Assembly: GCA_015060405.1 (NCBI GenBank) | Contig: SUYN01000009.1 | Location: 1 to 64,000 of the forward strand | DNA length: 64,000 bases | Reading direction: 5' to 3' | From: Bacteroidales bacterium | GTDB lineage: Bacteria; Bacteroidota; Bacteroidia; Bacteroidales; UBA932 | Part shown: piece after piece, positions 1-8,248 of the stretch | How the letters are laid out: each line of letters starts with the position of its first letter | How positions within the stretch are numbered: the first letter of the stretch is position 1 | Translations under genes and position numbers: made by a program | The notes under the pieces: generated by a model | Seen by the model: the letters and a program-made list of their open reading frames with translations, nothing else | The model's database searches: none | Told to the model about the DNA's origin: nothing

Positions 1-70
1 GAACAGAGAAGTTAAGCTCACCATCGCCGATGGTACTGCCCCACCAGGTGGGAGAGTAGGTAGCTGCCAC
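1..70 (+). rRNA. rrf: 5S ribosomal RNA, 3' part (cut by window start)
   Basis: The first 70 bases read as the last two thirds of a bacterial 5S rRNA: the GAACAGAGAAGTTAAGCTC block, the CCCCACCAGGTGGGAGAGTAGG region and the closing GCTGCCAC that pairs with the missing 5' end. A T-run and a strong hairpin follow at once, so this is the end of an rRNA operon whose 16S and 23S genes lie upstream of the window. Confidence 0.93.
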
Positions 71-81
71 TTTTACATACG

Positions 82-114
82 ACACCCTGTCATCATCAGA
101 TGACGGGGTGTTTG
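82..114 (+). terminator. rRNA operon terminator
   Basis: Positions 82-94 (ACACCCTGTCATC) pair with 99-111 (GATGACGGGGTGT) with a single G-U pair and a 4-nt loop, followed by a short T-run. It lies 12 nt after the 5S rRNA and probably ends the rRNA transcript. Confidence 0.8.
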
Positions 115-195
115 CGTATATACCTGTCTGACATATATCCAAAAAGAGACCTCCTGTTCGTCAGCAGGTCAGTTCTCGTTGTATTTCAGACCGTA

Positions 196-1158
196 TCAGA
201 ATTCTTCCTTGATCTTGTAGTTATTGCGTTCGTTGCTGTTGCGTGAGATCATTTCGCAGATGAAGCCTGACAGGAAGAGCTGGAATCCGAGGAGGACGGC
301 TACAAGGGCGAGGTAGAACAGCGGCTGTTCTGTCACCGGCCTGAACGCAAGTCCCTTGCTCTGCTGGATGAGTTTTTCGGCTATGATCCATATTGCCAGG
401 ATTCCTCCGGTGAGGAACATGAGTATTCCGGTGAAGCCGAAGAAGTGCATAGGCTTCTTGCCGAAAGTGCTTAGGAACCACAATGAGATCAGGTCCAGAA
501 CTCCGTTGATAAATCTTTCGATTCCGAACTTGCTGACTCCGTATTTCCTCTTCTGATGCTGGACCGGCTTTTCTGTAATCCTGTCGAATCCTGAATTCTT
601 GGCGAGGTAAGGGATGTATCTGTGCATTTCGCCATATACCTCGATGTTCTTGACGACCTCGTTCCTGTAGGCCTTGAGACCGCAGTTCATGTCGTGGAGC
701 TTGATCCCCGTCACCAGACGTGCTGTGGCGTTGTAGAGTTTTGAAGGCAGGTTCTTGGTGAGTTTGTTGTCGAATCTCTGCTTCTTCCAGCCGGATACGA
801 TGTCATATCCTTCTTCCACCACCATACGGTACATTTCCGGGATTTCTTCCGGTGAATCCTGAAGGTCGGCATCCATTGTGACCACCACACGGCCTTCAGC
901 AGCTGCGAACCCGTGATAGAGGGCGGCAGACTTGCCGTAGTTGCGTCTGAATGATATTCCTCTTATGGCCGGATTCTTTGCGGAAAGTTCCTTGACTGTC
1001 TTCCATGAGGAGTCGCGGCTTCCGTCGTCCACCATTATTATCTCATATTTATAGCCCTCCTGAGCCATGACTTTCTCTATCCACTCGATGAGTTCTGGCA
1101 GAGATTCCTCTTCATTATAGAGGGAAATTACGATTGACAGGTCTTTGTCGTATGACAT
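196..1158 (-). CDS. Family 2 glycosyltransferase, membrane-anchored (DPM1/GtrB-like)
   Basis: A 320-residue protein with an N-terminal GT-A domain (about residues 5-230) and two C-terminal membrane helices (about 240-260 and 283-303). The nucleotide-binding stretch VDDGS lies near 43-47 and the metal-binding DAD near 96-98, followed by LQDSPEEIP. This build is that of GtrB/ArnC/dolichol-phosphate-mannose-synthase-like enzymes, which move a sugar from a nucleotide sugar to undecaprenyl phosphate on the cytoplasmic face. The sugar cannot be told from sequence. It starts 3 nt after the stop of the DUF4199 gene on the same strand, so the two are one transcript. ATG start with no Shine-Dalgarno, as is usual here. 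Confidence 0.85.
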   Translation of the reverse strand: MSYDKDLSIVISLYNEEESLPELIEWIEKVMAQEGYKYEIIMVDDGSRDSSWKTVKELSAKNPAIRGISFRRNYGKSAALYHGFAAAEGRVVVTMDADLQDSPEEIPEMYRMVVEEGYDIVSGWKKQRFDNKLTKNLPSKLYNATARLVTGIKLHDMNCGLKAYRNEVVKNIEVYGEMHRYIPYLAKNSGFDRITEKPVQHQKRKYGVSKFGIERFINGVLDLISLWFLSTFGKKPMHFFGFTGILMFLTGGILAIWIIAEKLIQQSKGLAFRPVTEQPLFYLALVAVLLGFQLFLSGFICEMISRNSNERNNYKIKEEF

Positions 1159-1161
1159 AAT

Positions 1162-1719
1162 CTATTGGTCTTCAGGTTTATAGTCTGCAAATGGGTTTCT
1201 GCTTGGAATCGATCTCGAAAGGATGAACGAGAGTACGGTTCCGTACAGGAAACAATATATGAGGTTGGAGAAGAACATGTATTGCGGGAGTCTCTCGAAC
1301 ATGGTCTCCATGGCTGCCGAGGTGTTGGAATCCATGAAGGAACCCATCTGCTGCATCACCATGTCCATTGTCTCGCTGTACATGTCTGCCGATATGAATG
1401 CCACATCTGCGAAGGAAACCGCTGCGTAGATCAGTGCGGAAAGGAAGGCGCTTGCCATTCCGAGCCTGTAAGTCGTCGAGTTGCCGGCTTCCGGATTTTC
1501 AGTTACGAATCTCTTCATGAAGAACATCATGAGCCAGATGCAGCCTCCGAATTTGCCTGCCCAGAGTGCGAAGTTCAGGAGACTTGAGATGAATCCGGGC
1601 AGTACCACACCTGTAAGTGCGTGACTGATGAACAGAAAGGCGGCCGATACACCTCCGAGGGCGAGTCCGGCCTTGCCGGCTGTGTTCCAGAGGTTTCTTC
1701 GTAAAAGATTTTGTTTCAT
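1162..1719 (-). CDS. DUF4199 family membrane protein
   Basis: A 185-residue hydrophobic protein with about four membrane helices (near 17-37, 45-65, 84-105 and 148-168). The pattern fits DUF4199, an uncharacterised Bacteroidota family often found directly upstream of a GtrB-like glycosyltransferase, as here. It may be a membrane partner of that enzyme, but this is inference from neighbourhood alone. Its promoter (-7 box 1740-1747 on the minus strand) lies 20 nt upstream, facing the thrS promoter. Confidence 0.72.
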   Translation of the reverse strand: MKQNLLRRNLWNTAGKAGLALGGVSAAFLFISHALTGVVLPGFISSLLNFALWAGKFGGCIWLMMFFMKRFVTENPEAGNSTTYRLGMASAFLSALIYAAVSFADVAFISADMYSETMDMVMQQMGSFMDSNTSAAMETMFERLPQYMFFSNLIYCFLYGTVLSFILSRSIPSRNPFADYKPEDQ

Positions 1720-1739
1720 ATTCTTACGGTTAACTGATG

Positions 1740-1747
1740 CAAAGATA
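1740..1747 (-). promoter_or_regulatory. -7 box for the DUF4199/glycosyltransferase operon
   Basis: Read on the minus strand this is TATCTTTG, a full match to the Bacteroidota -7 box TAnnTTTG, about 20 nt before the DUF4199 start. It forms an inverted repeat with the thrS -7 box at 1760-1767. Confidence 0.7.
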
Positions 1748-1759
1748 GAAAAAAATTCC

Positions 1760-1767
1760 TATCTTTG
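1760..1767 (+). promoter_or_regulatory. -7 box for thrS operon
   Basis: TATCTTTG fits the Bacteroidota -7 consensus TAnnTTTG. It predicts a transcript start near 1774 and a leader of about 50 nt before thrS. Confidence 0.75.
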
Positions 1768-1826
1768 CGCTCTTGCCTGTTTATTAGGCTTTTGTATTGC
1801 TTAGAAACTTTAAAAAGGTAGAAATT

Positions 1827-3785
1827 ATGATCAACATTACATTTCCTGACGGTAGCGTGAGACAGTATGAGAACGGAGTCTCAGCGTTTGAAATTGCACA
1901 GAGCATCAGCCCAAGACTTGCAGCGGACATTCTTGCTGCAACGGTTATCCCGGCTTCAGACACGACAGGAAAGGGAACAGTATACGATGTGACACGTCCT
2001 ATCAATGAGGATGCATCAATCAGACTTCACAAATGGGAGGATGCGGAGGCAAAGCATGTCTTCTGGCATTCCTCTTCACACCTGATGGCAGCTGCCATCG
2101 AGTCACTCTATCCTGGAGTGAAGTTCGGTATCGGACCTGCCATCGAGACAGGATTCTACTACGACATTGACTTCGGTGAAAAGAACCTCGTCGAGGCTGA
2201 TCTCAAGGCGATCGAGAACAAGATGATAGAGCTCGCACGCCAGAAGCAGGAATTCGTAAGGACTGAGGTGTCAAAGGAAGAGGCTCTCAAGAACTTCACT
2301 GAAAAGGGTGACGAGTACAAGTGCGAGCTTATCAGAGACCTCGAGGACGGTACGATCACATTCTACTCAAACGGCGAGTTTACAGACCTCTGCCGTGGAG
2401 CACACCTCAAGGATACATCCGTGATCAAGGCTGTGAAGCTTACAGCGATTGCCGGTGCGTACTGGAGAGGAGACGAGAAGCGTCCTATGCTTACGCGTGT
2501 ATATGGCGTTACATTCCCTAAGAAGAGCATGCTCGACGAGTACCTCGTAATGCTTGAAGAGGCCAAGAAACGTGACCACAGAAAGATCGGTAAGGAGATG
2601 GAACTCTTCATGTTCTCACCACGTGTAGGTCAGGGTCTTCCTATGTGGCTTCCAAAGGGTGCGGAACTTCGTGAGAGACTCGAGCAGTTCCTCAAGAAGC
2701 TCCAGAAGTCTTACGGCTACCTGCCTGTGATCACTCCGCACATCGGAAACAAGGACCTTTATGTGACTTCAGGTCACTATGCAAAATATGGCAAGGACTC
2801 ATTCCAGCCTATCCACACACCACAGGAAGGCGAGGAATATCTTCTCAAGCCGATGAACTGCCCTCATCACTGCGAGATCTTCAGATCGAAGCCAAGATCA
2901 TATAAGGATCTTCCGCTCAGACTGGCAGAGTTCGGTACAGTGTATCGTTATGAGCAGAGCGGCGAGCTGCACGGACTCACACGCGTCCGCAGCTTCACTC
3001 AGGATGACGCCCACCTCTTCTGCCGTCCTGACCAGATCAAGGAGGAGTTCTGCAAGGTCATCGACATCATACTCTATGTGTTCAAGACCTTGAACTTCAA
3101 GGAGTACATCGCGCAGGTGTCTCTCCGCGACCCTGAGAACAAGGAGAAGTACATCGGATCAGACGAAAACTGGGCAAAGGCTGAGGCTGCAATCATCGAG
3201 GCTGCACAGGAGAAGGGACTCAACACTGTCGTAGAGACAGGTGAGGCAGCCTTCTACGGTCCTAAGCTCGACTTCATGGTGAAGGATGCGATCGGAAGAA
3301 AGTGGCAGCTTGGTACAATCCAGGTGGACTACAACCTTCCTGAGCGCTTCGAACTTGAGTATATCGGAAGCGATAACCAGAAGCATCGCCCTGTCATGAT
3401 CCATCGTGCTCCATTCGGCTCTATGGAGAGATTTGTAGCAGTTCTTCTCGAGCACACAGGCGGAAAGCTTCCTTTGTGGCTGACTCCAGATCAGGTTAAC
3501 ATCGTGCCAGTCAGCGAAAAATACGAGGAATATGCAAAAAAAGTTTGCAGTTTGCTGAATAATTCCGATATTCGCGCCGCCGTTGATGACAGAAATGAAA
3601 CACTCGGCAAGCGAATCCGTGAGAGTGAGCTCAAGAGGATTCCTTTCCTTGTGATTGTAGGTGAAAAGGAAATGACTGAAGGCACAGTTTCTGTCAGAAG
3701 ACAGGGAGGAGTAGACTTAGGATCTATGCCGACTGAGGATTTCGTCGCACTCGTTACAGATGAGGTGAAGGCTCAGTTGTCATAG
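1827..3785 (+). CDS. thrS: Threonyl-tRNA synthetase
   Basis: A class II aminoacyl-tRNA synthetase of 652 residues that charges tRNA-Thr in the cytoplasm. The order is an N-terminal TGS domain (starting [10 protein letters not shown]), a second additional domain with the HxxxH editing motif ([11 protein letters not shown]), the class II catalytic core with motif 2 around [16 protein letters not shown] and the zinc-binding segment MNCPHHC, then a C-terminal anticodon-binding domain. An in-frame ATG exists 30 nt upstream (1797), but the TGS domain begins at 1827 and the earlier start would add residues unlike the family. It heads the conserved thrS-infC-rpmI-rplT set. Confidence 0.97.
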   Translation: MINITFPDGSVRQYENGVSAFEIAQSISPRLAADILAATVIPASDTTGKGTVYDVTRPINEDASIRLHKWEDAEAKHVFWHSSSHLMAAAIESLYPGVKFGIGPAIETGFYYDIDFGEKNLVEADLKAIENKMIELARQKQEFVRTEVSKEEALKNFTEKGDEYKCELIRDLEDGTITFYSNGEFTDLCRGAHLKDTSVIKAVKLTAIAGAYWRGDEKRPMLTRVYGVTFPKKSMLDEYLVMLEEAKKRDHRKIGKEMELFMFSPRVGQGLPMWLPKGAELRERLEQFLKKLQKSYGYLPVITPHIGNKDLYVTSGHYAKYGKDSFQPIHTPQEGEEYLLKPMNCPHHCEIFRSKPRSYKDLPLRLAEFGTVYRYEQSGELHGLTRVRSFTQDDAHLFCRPDQIKEEFCKVIDIILYVFKTLNFKEYIAQVSLRDPENKEKYIGSDENWAKAEAAIIEAAQEKGLNTVVETGEAAFYGPKLDFMVKDAIGRKWQLGTIQVDYNLPERFELEYIGSDNQKHRPVMIHRAPFGSMERFVAVLLEHTGGKLPLWLTPDQVNIVPVSEKYEEYAKKVCSLLNNSDIRAAVDDRNETLGKRIRESELKRIPFLVIVGEKEMTEGTVSVRRQGGVDLGSMPTEDFVALVTDEVKAQLS

Positions 3786-3818
3786 CTGATTTATATTTAT
3801 TAACTTAACTTAACTTAT

Positions 3819-3834
3819 AGGAGGTAATTTTATC
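3819..3834 (+). promoter_or_regulatory. Strong Shine-Dalgarno and ATC start region of infC
   Basis: AGGAGGT at 3819-3825 is a near-perfect anti-16S match, rare in this window. It is followed after 6 nt by ATC at 3832-3834 in the infC frame. An in-frame TAA at 3811 blocks earlier starts, and the first in-frame ATG (3865) is 39 nt from the Shine-Dalgarno, too far for it to serve. IF3 genes in many bacteria use a discriminated AUU, AUC or AUA start for self-regulation, so ATC is the likely start. Confidence 0.75.
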
Positions 3835-4434
3835 GCAGCACCATTTAAACCAGGTCCACGCCCGATGGGTCCAAGACCTAACAATCGTCCAGGCCAGAGG
3901 CCTATGCAGAACAAGAAGGACGAGGACGGATTGAGAATCAACGAAGAGATTACAGCATCTCAAGTACGTCTCGTAGGAGAGAATGTTCCCGAGCAAGGAG
4001 TGTACTCGCTCAGGGATGCATTGAGAATGGCTGAAGAACAGGAACTCGATCTGGTGGAGATAAGTGCGAAAGCCGATCCTCCTGTATGTAAGATCATGGA
4101 CTATCAGAAGTTCGTCTACCAGCAGAAGAAGAAAGCTAAGGAGATGAAGGCCAATGCGGCAAAGATAGTCATCAAGGAGATCAGGTTCGGCCCGAACACG
4201 GATGAGCACGATTTCCAGTTCAAGCTCAAGCATGCACAGGAGTTCCTCCAGGAAGGTTCCAAAGTGAAGGCTTCAGTGTTCTTCAAAGGACGTTCGATCA
4301 TCTACGCTGACCACGGTGAGAAGCTTCTTCTCCGTTTTGCAGTAGAGCTCGAGGAGTACGGAAGGGCAGAGCAGATGCCTAAGCTTGAAGGAAAGAGGAT
4401 GATCATGATGATCGCCCCGCTTAAGAAAAAGTAA
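3832..4434 (+). CDS. infC: Translation initiation factor IF-3 (probable ATC start)
   Basis: IF3 binds the 30S subunit, blocks premature 50S joining and proofreads the start codon and initiator tRNA. Read from ATC at 3832 the protein has 200 residues; the first ATG (3865) would give 189. A Pro/Arg-rich tail is followed by the N-domain (INEEITASQVRLVGE, SLRDALRMAEEQELDLVEIS), the linker with KAKEMK, and the C-domain (KEIRFGPNTDEHDFQFKLKHA, VKASVFFKGR). The start choice rests on the Shine-Dalgarno at 3819-3825 and on the habit of infC to start at non-standard codons. It sits between thrS and rpmI. Confidence 0.93.
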   Translation: MAAPFKPGPRPMGPRPNNRPGQRPMQNKKDEDGLRINEEITASQVRLVGENVPEQGVYSLRDALRMAEEQELDLVEISAKADPPVCKIMDYQKFVYQQKKKAKEMKANAAKIVIKEIRFGPNTDEHDFQFKLKHAQEFLQEGSKVKASVFFKGRSIIYADHGEKLLLRFAVELEEYGRAEQMPKLEGKRMIMMIAPLKKK

Positions 4435-4482
4435 TCCAAGGGATTGGATGACAAATATTAATTAACTAAATCAAATTTAACT

Positions 4483-4677
4483 ATGCCAAAGATTAAGACC
4501 AACTCCGGTTCAAAAAAGCGTTTTACGCTTACCGGAACGGGAAGAGTTAAGAGAAAACACGCTTACAAGAGCCACATTCTCACCAAGAAGACCAAGAAGC
4601 AGAAGAGAAATTTGACTCACATTGCTATCGTTGCCAATGTTGACGAGAAGAGAGTCAAAGCTTTGTTGGGAATGTAA
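4483..4677 (+). CDS. rpmI: 50S ribosomal protein L35
   Basis: A basic 64-residue protein beginning [14 protein letters not shown], with the L35 signatures [14 protein letters not shown] and KKQKRNL. It is a component of the large ribosomal subunit. Its place between infC and rplT is the conserved order. In other bacteria this operon is repressed by L20 binding its mRNA; the 100 nt before rplT could hold such a site, but no clear mimic was worked out. Confidence 0.96.
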   Translation: MPKIKTNSGSKKRFTLTGTGRVKRKHAYKSHILTKKTKKQKRNLTHIAIVANVDEKRVKALLGM

Positions 4678-4777
4678 TCCGGTGATCTGAGATTACAACA
4701 GTAAAAATTAAGTTAAACTTGGAACGCAGTAGACAAGCTCCGATGAAGGACACTGCCTCCATAAACCAGTTAAATTT

Positions 4778-5122
4778 ATGCCAAGATCGGTAAATTCAGT
4801 TGCCTCAAGGGCACGCCGCAAGAAGATTCTTAAAAGAACCCGCGGTAATTTTCTTTCAAGAAAGAATGTTTGGACGGTAGCAAAGAACACCTATGAGAAG
4901 GGTCTCACCTATGCTTACCGTGATCGTAAGAACAAGAAGCGCTCATTCCGCGCACTTTGGATCCAGAGAATCAACGCTGCTGCACGTCAGTACGGTATGA
5001 CTTATTCTCAGCTCATGGGTCGTCTCGCAAAGCAGAATGTCGGTCTGAACCGTAAAGTTCTTGCAGACCTTGCTATGAACAATCCTCAGGCATTTGAGGC
5101 TATCATCAATTCTGTAAAATAG
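4778..5122 (+). CDS. rplT: 50S ribosomal protein L20
   Basis: A 114-residue protein with the L20 start [19 protein letters not shown] and the conserved blocks [12 protein letters not shown] and [21 protein letters not shown]20 binds 23S rRNA early in 50S assembly and represses its own operon in the bacteria studied. It is the last gene of the thrS-infC-rpmI-rplT set; lepB starts 8 nt downstream and is probably read through. Confidence 0.97.
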   Translation: MPRSVNSVASRARRKKILKRTRGNFLSRKNVWTVAKNTYEKGLTYAYRDRKNKKRSFRALWIQRINAAARQYGMTYSQLMGRLAKQNVGLNRKVLADLAMNNPQAFEAIINSVK

Positions 5123-5130
5123 TCTGACTG

Positions 5131-6474
5131 ATGAGCTTGAAGGAATTATACCACAATAAATGGGTCAGGTTCGGATTCTGGGCTGTCCTTTACATATTGT
5201 GGGTAATCTGGCTCGGAAACTATTGGTGGCTCTTCGGACTTGTCCCTATTTTCGACCATCACATCACCCGCAAGGTGAAATGGATGTTCTGGAAGAAAGA
5301 GTACAAGGAGGGAGAAAAGAGAAACACCCTTCTCGACTGGATAGATGCAATCATCTTCGCAGTGGTGGTGGTGACGTTCATCAATACGTTCTTCTTCCAG
5401 GCTTTCAAGATTCCTTCATCTTCGATGGAAAGCTCGCTCTACACAGGTGATCATCTGTTCGTAAGCAAGCTTGCATATGGTCCAAAGATGCCGCAGACGC
5501 CTCTGACCATACCTTTCACACATAATGTGATCGGATCAAAGGAGTCGTATTCGACGCTGATCCAGTCTGATTACAAGAGGCTCAAGGGCTTCGGACAGGT
5601 AGAGGAAGGTGACTATGTGGTATTCGGATTCCCTCATGGCGACACAGTGTTCGTGCGCGAACCGGCTGCTGACTACTATACCATCATAAGGATGTATGGC
5701 AGAGACTACGCCAACAAGCTTTATGGCCCGGTAAAGGTGAGACCTTCCGATAAGAAGGATCATTATGTCAAAAGATGCGTCGCTGTGGCAGGAGACACTC
5801 TCGAGATAAGAGACGGACAGGTTTACATAAACTCACAGGCTCAGGAAGTGTGGCCGGGAGTCCAGAACTCCTACACGGTGATCACGACCGGACAGAGAAT
5901 TAACCAGGTTCTTCTCGACAAGCTCGGAATCAATGCTTCGGAACTTTGGTTTGACCAGAAGCTCCCTGGCTATCCTGCAATGCCTTTGACCGCGGAAATG
6001 CTTGAACAGGTCAGCAGTTTCCAGAATGTGGTCTCAGTGGAACAGAACATAGATGTCTGGCCGGCGGATTATCCGGACTCCGACAAGACCATCTTTCCGT
6101 TCTCACCTGACTACAGATGGACAAGGGACAATTTCGGACCGCTTTGGATTCCTCAGGCAGGAGTGACAGTGGAACTCACGGAAGACAATCTTCCGCTTTA
6201 TCAGAGAATAATCACTTCATATGAAGGAAATACACTCGAAGTAAAGGACGGCAGGTTCTACATCAACGGAGAAGAGGCTCGCAGTTATACGTTTGCTCAG
6301 GATTATTACTTCATGATGGGAGACAACAGGCACAATTCTCTCGATTCAAGATATTGGGGATTCGTACCTGAAGATCATATAGTCGGAAAACCCGCATTGA
6401 TCTGGCTCTCAATCGACGGGAACAAGAGCTTCCCGAAAAACATAAGATGGCGCAGGTTCTTCAAATTTGTATAG
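5131..6474 (+). CDS. lepB: Signal peptidase I, long Bacteroidota form
   Basis: Cleaves signal peptides from secreted proteins at the outer face of the inner membrane. There are two hydrophobic stretches near residues 14-40 and 70-90. The catalytic serine is S98 in PSSSMESSL and the general-base lysine is K214 in YVKRCVAVAGD; the closing box MGDNRHNSLDSRYWG lies near the C-terminus. At 447 residues it is longer than the typical enzyme because of an insertion of about 130 residues between the lysine box and the last box, common in this phylum. It follows rplT by 8 nt. Confidence 0.94.
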   Translation: MSLKELYHNKWVRFGFWAVLYILWVIWLGNYWWLFGLVPIFDHHITRKVKWMFWKKEYKEGEKRNTLLDWIDAIIFAVVVVTFINTFFFQAFKIPSSSMESSLYTGDHLFVSKLAYGPKMPQTPLTIPFTHNVIGSKESYSTLIQSDYKRLKGFGQVEEGDYVVFGFPHGDTVFVREPAADYYTIIRMYGRDYANKLYGPVKVRPSDKKDHYVKRCVAVAGDTLEIRDGQVYINSQAQEVWPGVQNSYTVITTGQRINQVLLDKLGINASELWFDQKLPGYPAMPLTAEMLEQVSSFQNVVSVEQNIDVWPADYPDSDKTIFPFSPDYRWTRDNFGPLWIPQAGVTVELTEDNLPLYQRIITSYEGNTLEVKDGRFYINGEEARSYTFAQDYYFMMGDNRHNSLDSRYWGFVPEDHIVGKPALIWLSIDGNKSFPKNIRWRRFFKFV

Positions 6475-6502
6475 AAATTTTGCAATTGCGATTTTTTTAT
6501 GC

Positions 6503-6510
6503 GATATTTG
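6503..6510 (+). promoter_or_regulatory. Possible -7 box for rpmB
   Basis: GATATTTG differs from TAnnTTTG only in its first base. It lies 41 nt before rpmB in an AT-rich gap after lepB. Confidence 0.45.
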
Positions 6511-6550
6511 CAGCCCGCTAATAATGAATTAATTAAAAAAGTTATATACA

Positions 6551-6793
6551 ATGGCAAAGGTTTGTCAAGTTACAGGTAGAAAGAGAATGGTAGGAAACAA
6601 TGTTTCCCATTCTAAGAGACGCACAAAGCGTATTTTCGCCCTTAACCTCAAGACCAAGAAGTTCTGGTCAGAGGAAGAGCAGAGATTCATCACACTTAAG
6701 GTGTCTTGCAAAGGTATGAGAACAATCGAGAAGAATGGTCTCGATGCTACAATCAAAGACGCTCAGAAGAAAGGATTTATTAACCTTGTTTAA
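6551..6793 (+). CDS. rpmB: 50S ribosomal protein L28
   Basis: An 80-residue protein starting [21 protein letters not shown], the L28 signature, with the later blocks [11 protein letters not shown] and [13 protein letters not shown]. It is a structural component of the 50S subunit. The first gene of the rpmB-rpmG-DUF4295 trio usual in Bacteroidota; rpmG follows after 11 nt. Confidence 0.96.
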   Translation: MAKVCQVTGRKRMVGNNVSHSKRRTKRIFALNLKTKKFWSEEEQRFITLKVSCKGMRTIEKNGLDATIKDAQKKGFINLV

Positions 6794-6804
6794 TTTTTCG
6801 GATT

Positions 6805-6993
6805 ATGGCAAAGAAAGCTAAAGGTAACAGGGTGCAGGTCATCCTTGAGTGCACTGAGCAGAGAGAGAGCGGTGTACCAGGTATCTCAAGATACATTACA
6901 ACTAAGAACAAGAAGAACACGACTCAGCGTCTGGAGCGTAAGAAATACAATCCTTTCCTGAAGAAGGTAACTCTTCATCGTGAGATCAAATAA
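6805..6993 (+). CDS. rpmG: 50S ribosomal protein L33
   Basis: A 62-residue protein with the L33 pattern: [23 protein letters not shown] and [21 protein letters not shown]. It keeps only one cysteine of the zinc-ribbon positions, so it is a non-zinc (C-) form. It lies between rpmB and the DUF4295 gene. Confidence 0.95.
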   Translation: MAKKAKGNRVQVILECTEQRESGVPGISRYITTKNKKNTTQRLERKKYNPFLKKVTLHREIK

Positions 6994-7010
6994 TTAAGGA
7001 GGATTAACAT

Positions 7011-7166
7011 ATGGCAAAGAAAGCGGTCGCAACCTTCAAGGCTGGTGTACTCAAGAAGATGGTTAAGTGCATCAGAATGGACAAGTCTCCAAAGACAGGT
7101 GCTTATGTGTTCACAGAGCAGCTCGTAGAGGAGTCAGAAGCTAAGGATTTCTTCGCAAAGAAATAA
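7011..7166 (+). CDS. DUF4295 small basic protein
   Basis: A 51-residue lysine-rich protein, MAKKAVATFKAGVLKKMVKC to the end FFAKK. It matches the pattern and place of DUF4295, a short Bacteroidota-only family coded right after L33; a ribosome-associated role is inferred from that context. It has an unusually good Shine-Dalgarno (AAGGAGG at 6996-7002, 8 nt before ATG). A terminator follows at 7191. Confidence 0.88.
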   Translation: MAKKAVATFKAGVLKKMVKCIRMDKSPKTGAYVFTEQLVEESEAKDFFAKK

Positions 7167-7190
7167 TTCTTTCAAGATAGTACTTTAAAG

Positions 7191-7229
7191 AGTGGCATGG
7201 TTGAAAATATTCAGCTATGCCACTTTTTT
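7191..7229 (+). terminator. Terminator after rpmB-rpmG-DUF4295
   Basis: AGTGGCAT (7191-7198) pairs with ATGCCACT (7217-7224); four more pairs with two wobbles extend the stem inward, and six T residues follow. Confidence 0.85.
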
Positions 7230-7246
7230 ATGCGCTTAAAAAGGAT

Positions 7247-7254
7247 TATATTTG
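7247..7254 (+). promoter_or_regulatory. -7 box for ftsY operon
   Basis: TATATTTG matches TAnnTTTG and lies 20 nt before the ftsY start, directly after the upstream terminator. Confidence 0.72.
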
Positions 7255-7273
7255 CAAGTTAAAGTGAAACTTT

Positions 7274-8212
7274 ATGGGAATTTTTGATAAAGGAGTAAAA
7301 AAGACCAATATGGGCTTCTTTCAGAAGCTCTCAAGGGCTATTGTGGGAAAGGCTAAGGTGGATGACGATCTTCTGGATGCAATCGAGGAAGCACTTCTTG
7401 CGACTGACATGGGTGTCGACACGACTCTCAAGATCATAGAGAATCTTGAGGAAAGGGTAAGCCGTGACAAGTATGTGTCTCTTGATGAGCTGATAGAGAT
7501 CCTGCGTGACGAGATCGCAATGCTTCTGAATGTAAAGGAGGATGAGTCGGCTGACGACCAGGTCGTGCCATTTGACTTCTCAAAGAAGCCGTATGTCATC
7601 ATGGTTGTCGGAGTGAACGGAGTCGGCAAGACCACTACTATAGGAAAGCTTGCAAGCAGCCTTCAGGCACAGGGCAGGAAGGTGGTTGTGGGCGCAGCCG
7701 ACACCTTCCGCGCAGCGGCTGTGGACCAGCTTTCGATCTGGGCTGAGCGTGCAGGAGTGGACATCGTGAAGCAGGATATGGGCTCGGATCCAGCGTCTGT
7801 GGCTTTTGACACGGTCAAGTCGGCAGTGGCAAAGGGGGCTGATGTGGTCCTGATCGACACTGCTGGCCGTCTCCATAACCGCATAGACCTGATGAATGAG
7901 CTTACAAAGATCAGAAATGTCATCAGGAAGGTCGTTCCGGACGGACCGCACGAAGTACTGCTTGTCCTTGACGGCTCCACAGGCCAGAATGCATTCCAGC
8001 AGGCGAAGGAGTTCGCCCGTGCGACCGACATCTCCGCCCTGGCTGTCACCAAGCTTGACGGTACGGCTAAAGGTGGTGTGGTCGTGGGAATAGTTGACCA
8101 GTTCCGTGTCCCTATCAAGTTCATAGGCATAGGCGAGGGGATAGATGACCTTAAAGTCTTCAACAAACGCGAATTCGTGAAGTCCCTCTTCACCAAGGAG
8201 GACCTTGAATAA
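7274..8212 (+). CDS. ftsY: Signal recognition particle receptor FtsY
   Basis: The SRP GTPase receptor that docks ribosome-nascent chain complexes at the membrane. At 312 residues it lacks the long acidic A domain of E. coli FtsY and has only the N and G domains. Motifs: G1 GVNGVGKTT (113-121), DTFRAAAVDQL, G3 DTAGR, and TKLDGTAKGG. The short N-terminal amphipathic stretch may serve for membrane binding. It probably heads a long operon running through pheT to deoC, since the gaps are small and no terminator is seen before 14851. Confidence 0.96.
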   Translation: MGIFDKGVKKTNMGFFQKLSRAIVGKAKVDDDLLDAIEEALLATDMGVDTTLKIIENLEERVSRDKYVSLDELIEILRDEIAMLLNVKEDESADDQVVPFDFSKKPYVIMVVGVNGVGKTTTIGKLASSLQAQGRKVVVGAADTFRAAAVDQLSIWAERAGVDIVKQDMGSDPASVAFDTVKSAVAKGADVVLIDTAGRLHNRIDLMNELTKIRNVIRKVVPDGPHEVLLVLDGSTGQNAFQQAKEFARATDISALAVTKLDGTAKGGVVVGIVDQFRVPIKFIGIGEGIDDLKVFNKREFVKSLFTKEDLE

Positions 8213-8248
8213 TCAATAATGTCGACAAGAAAAATAAAATAAGCATAT

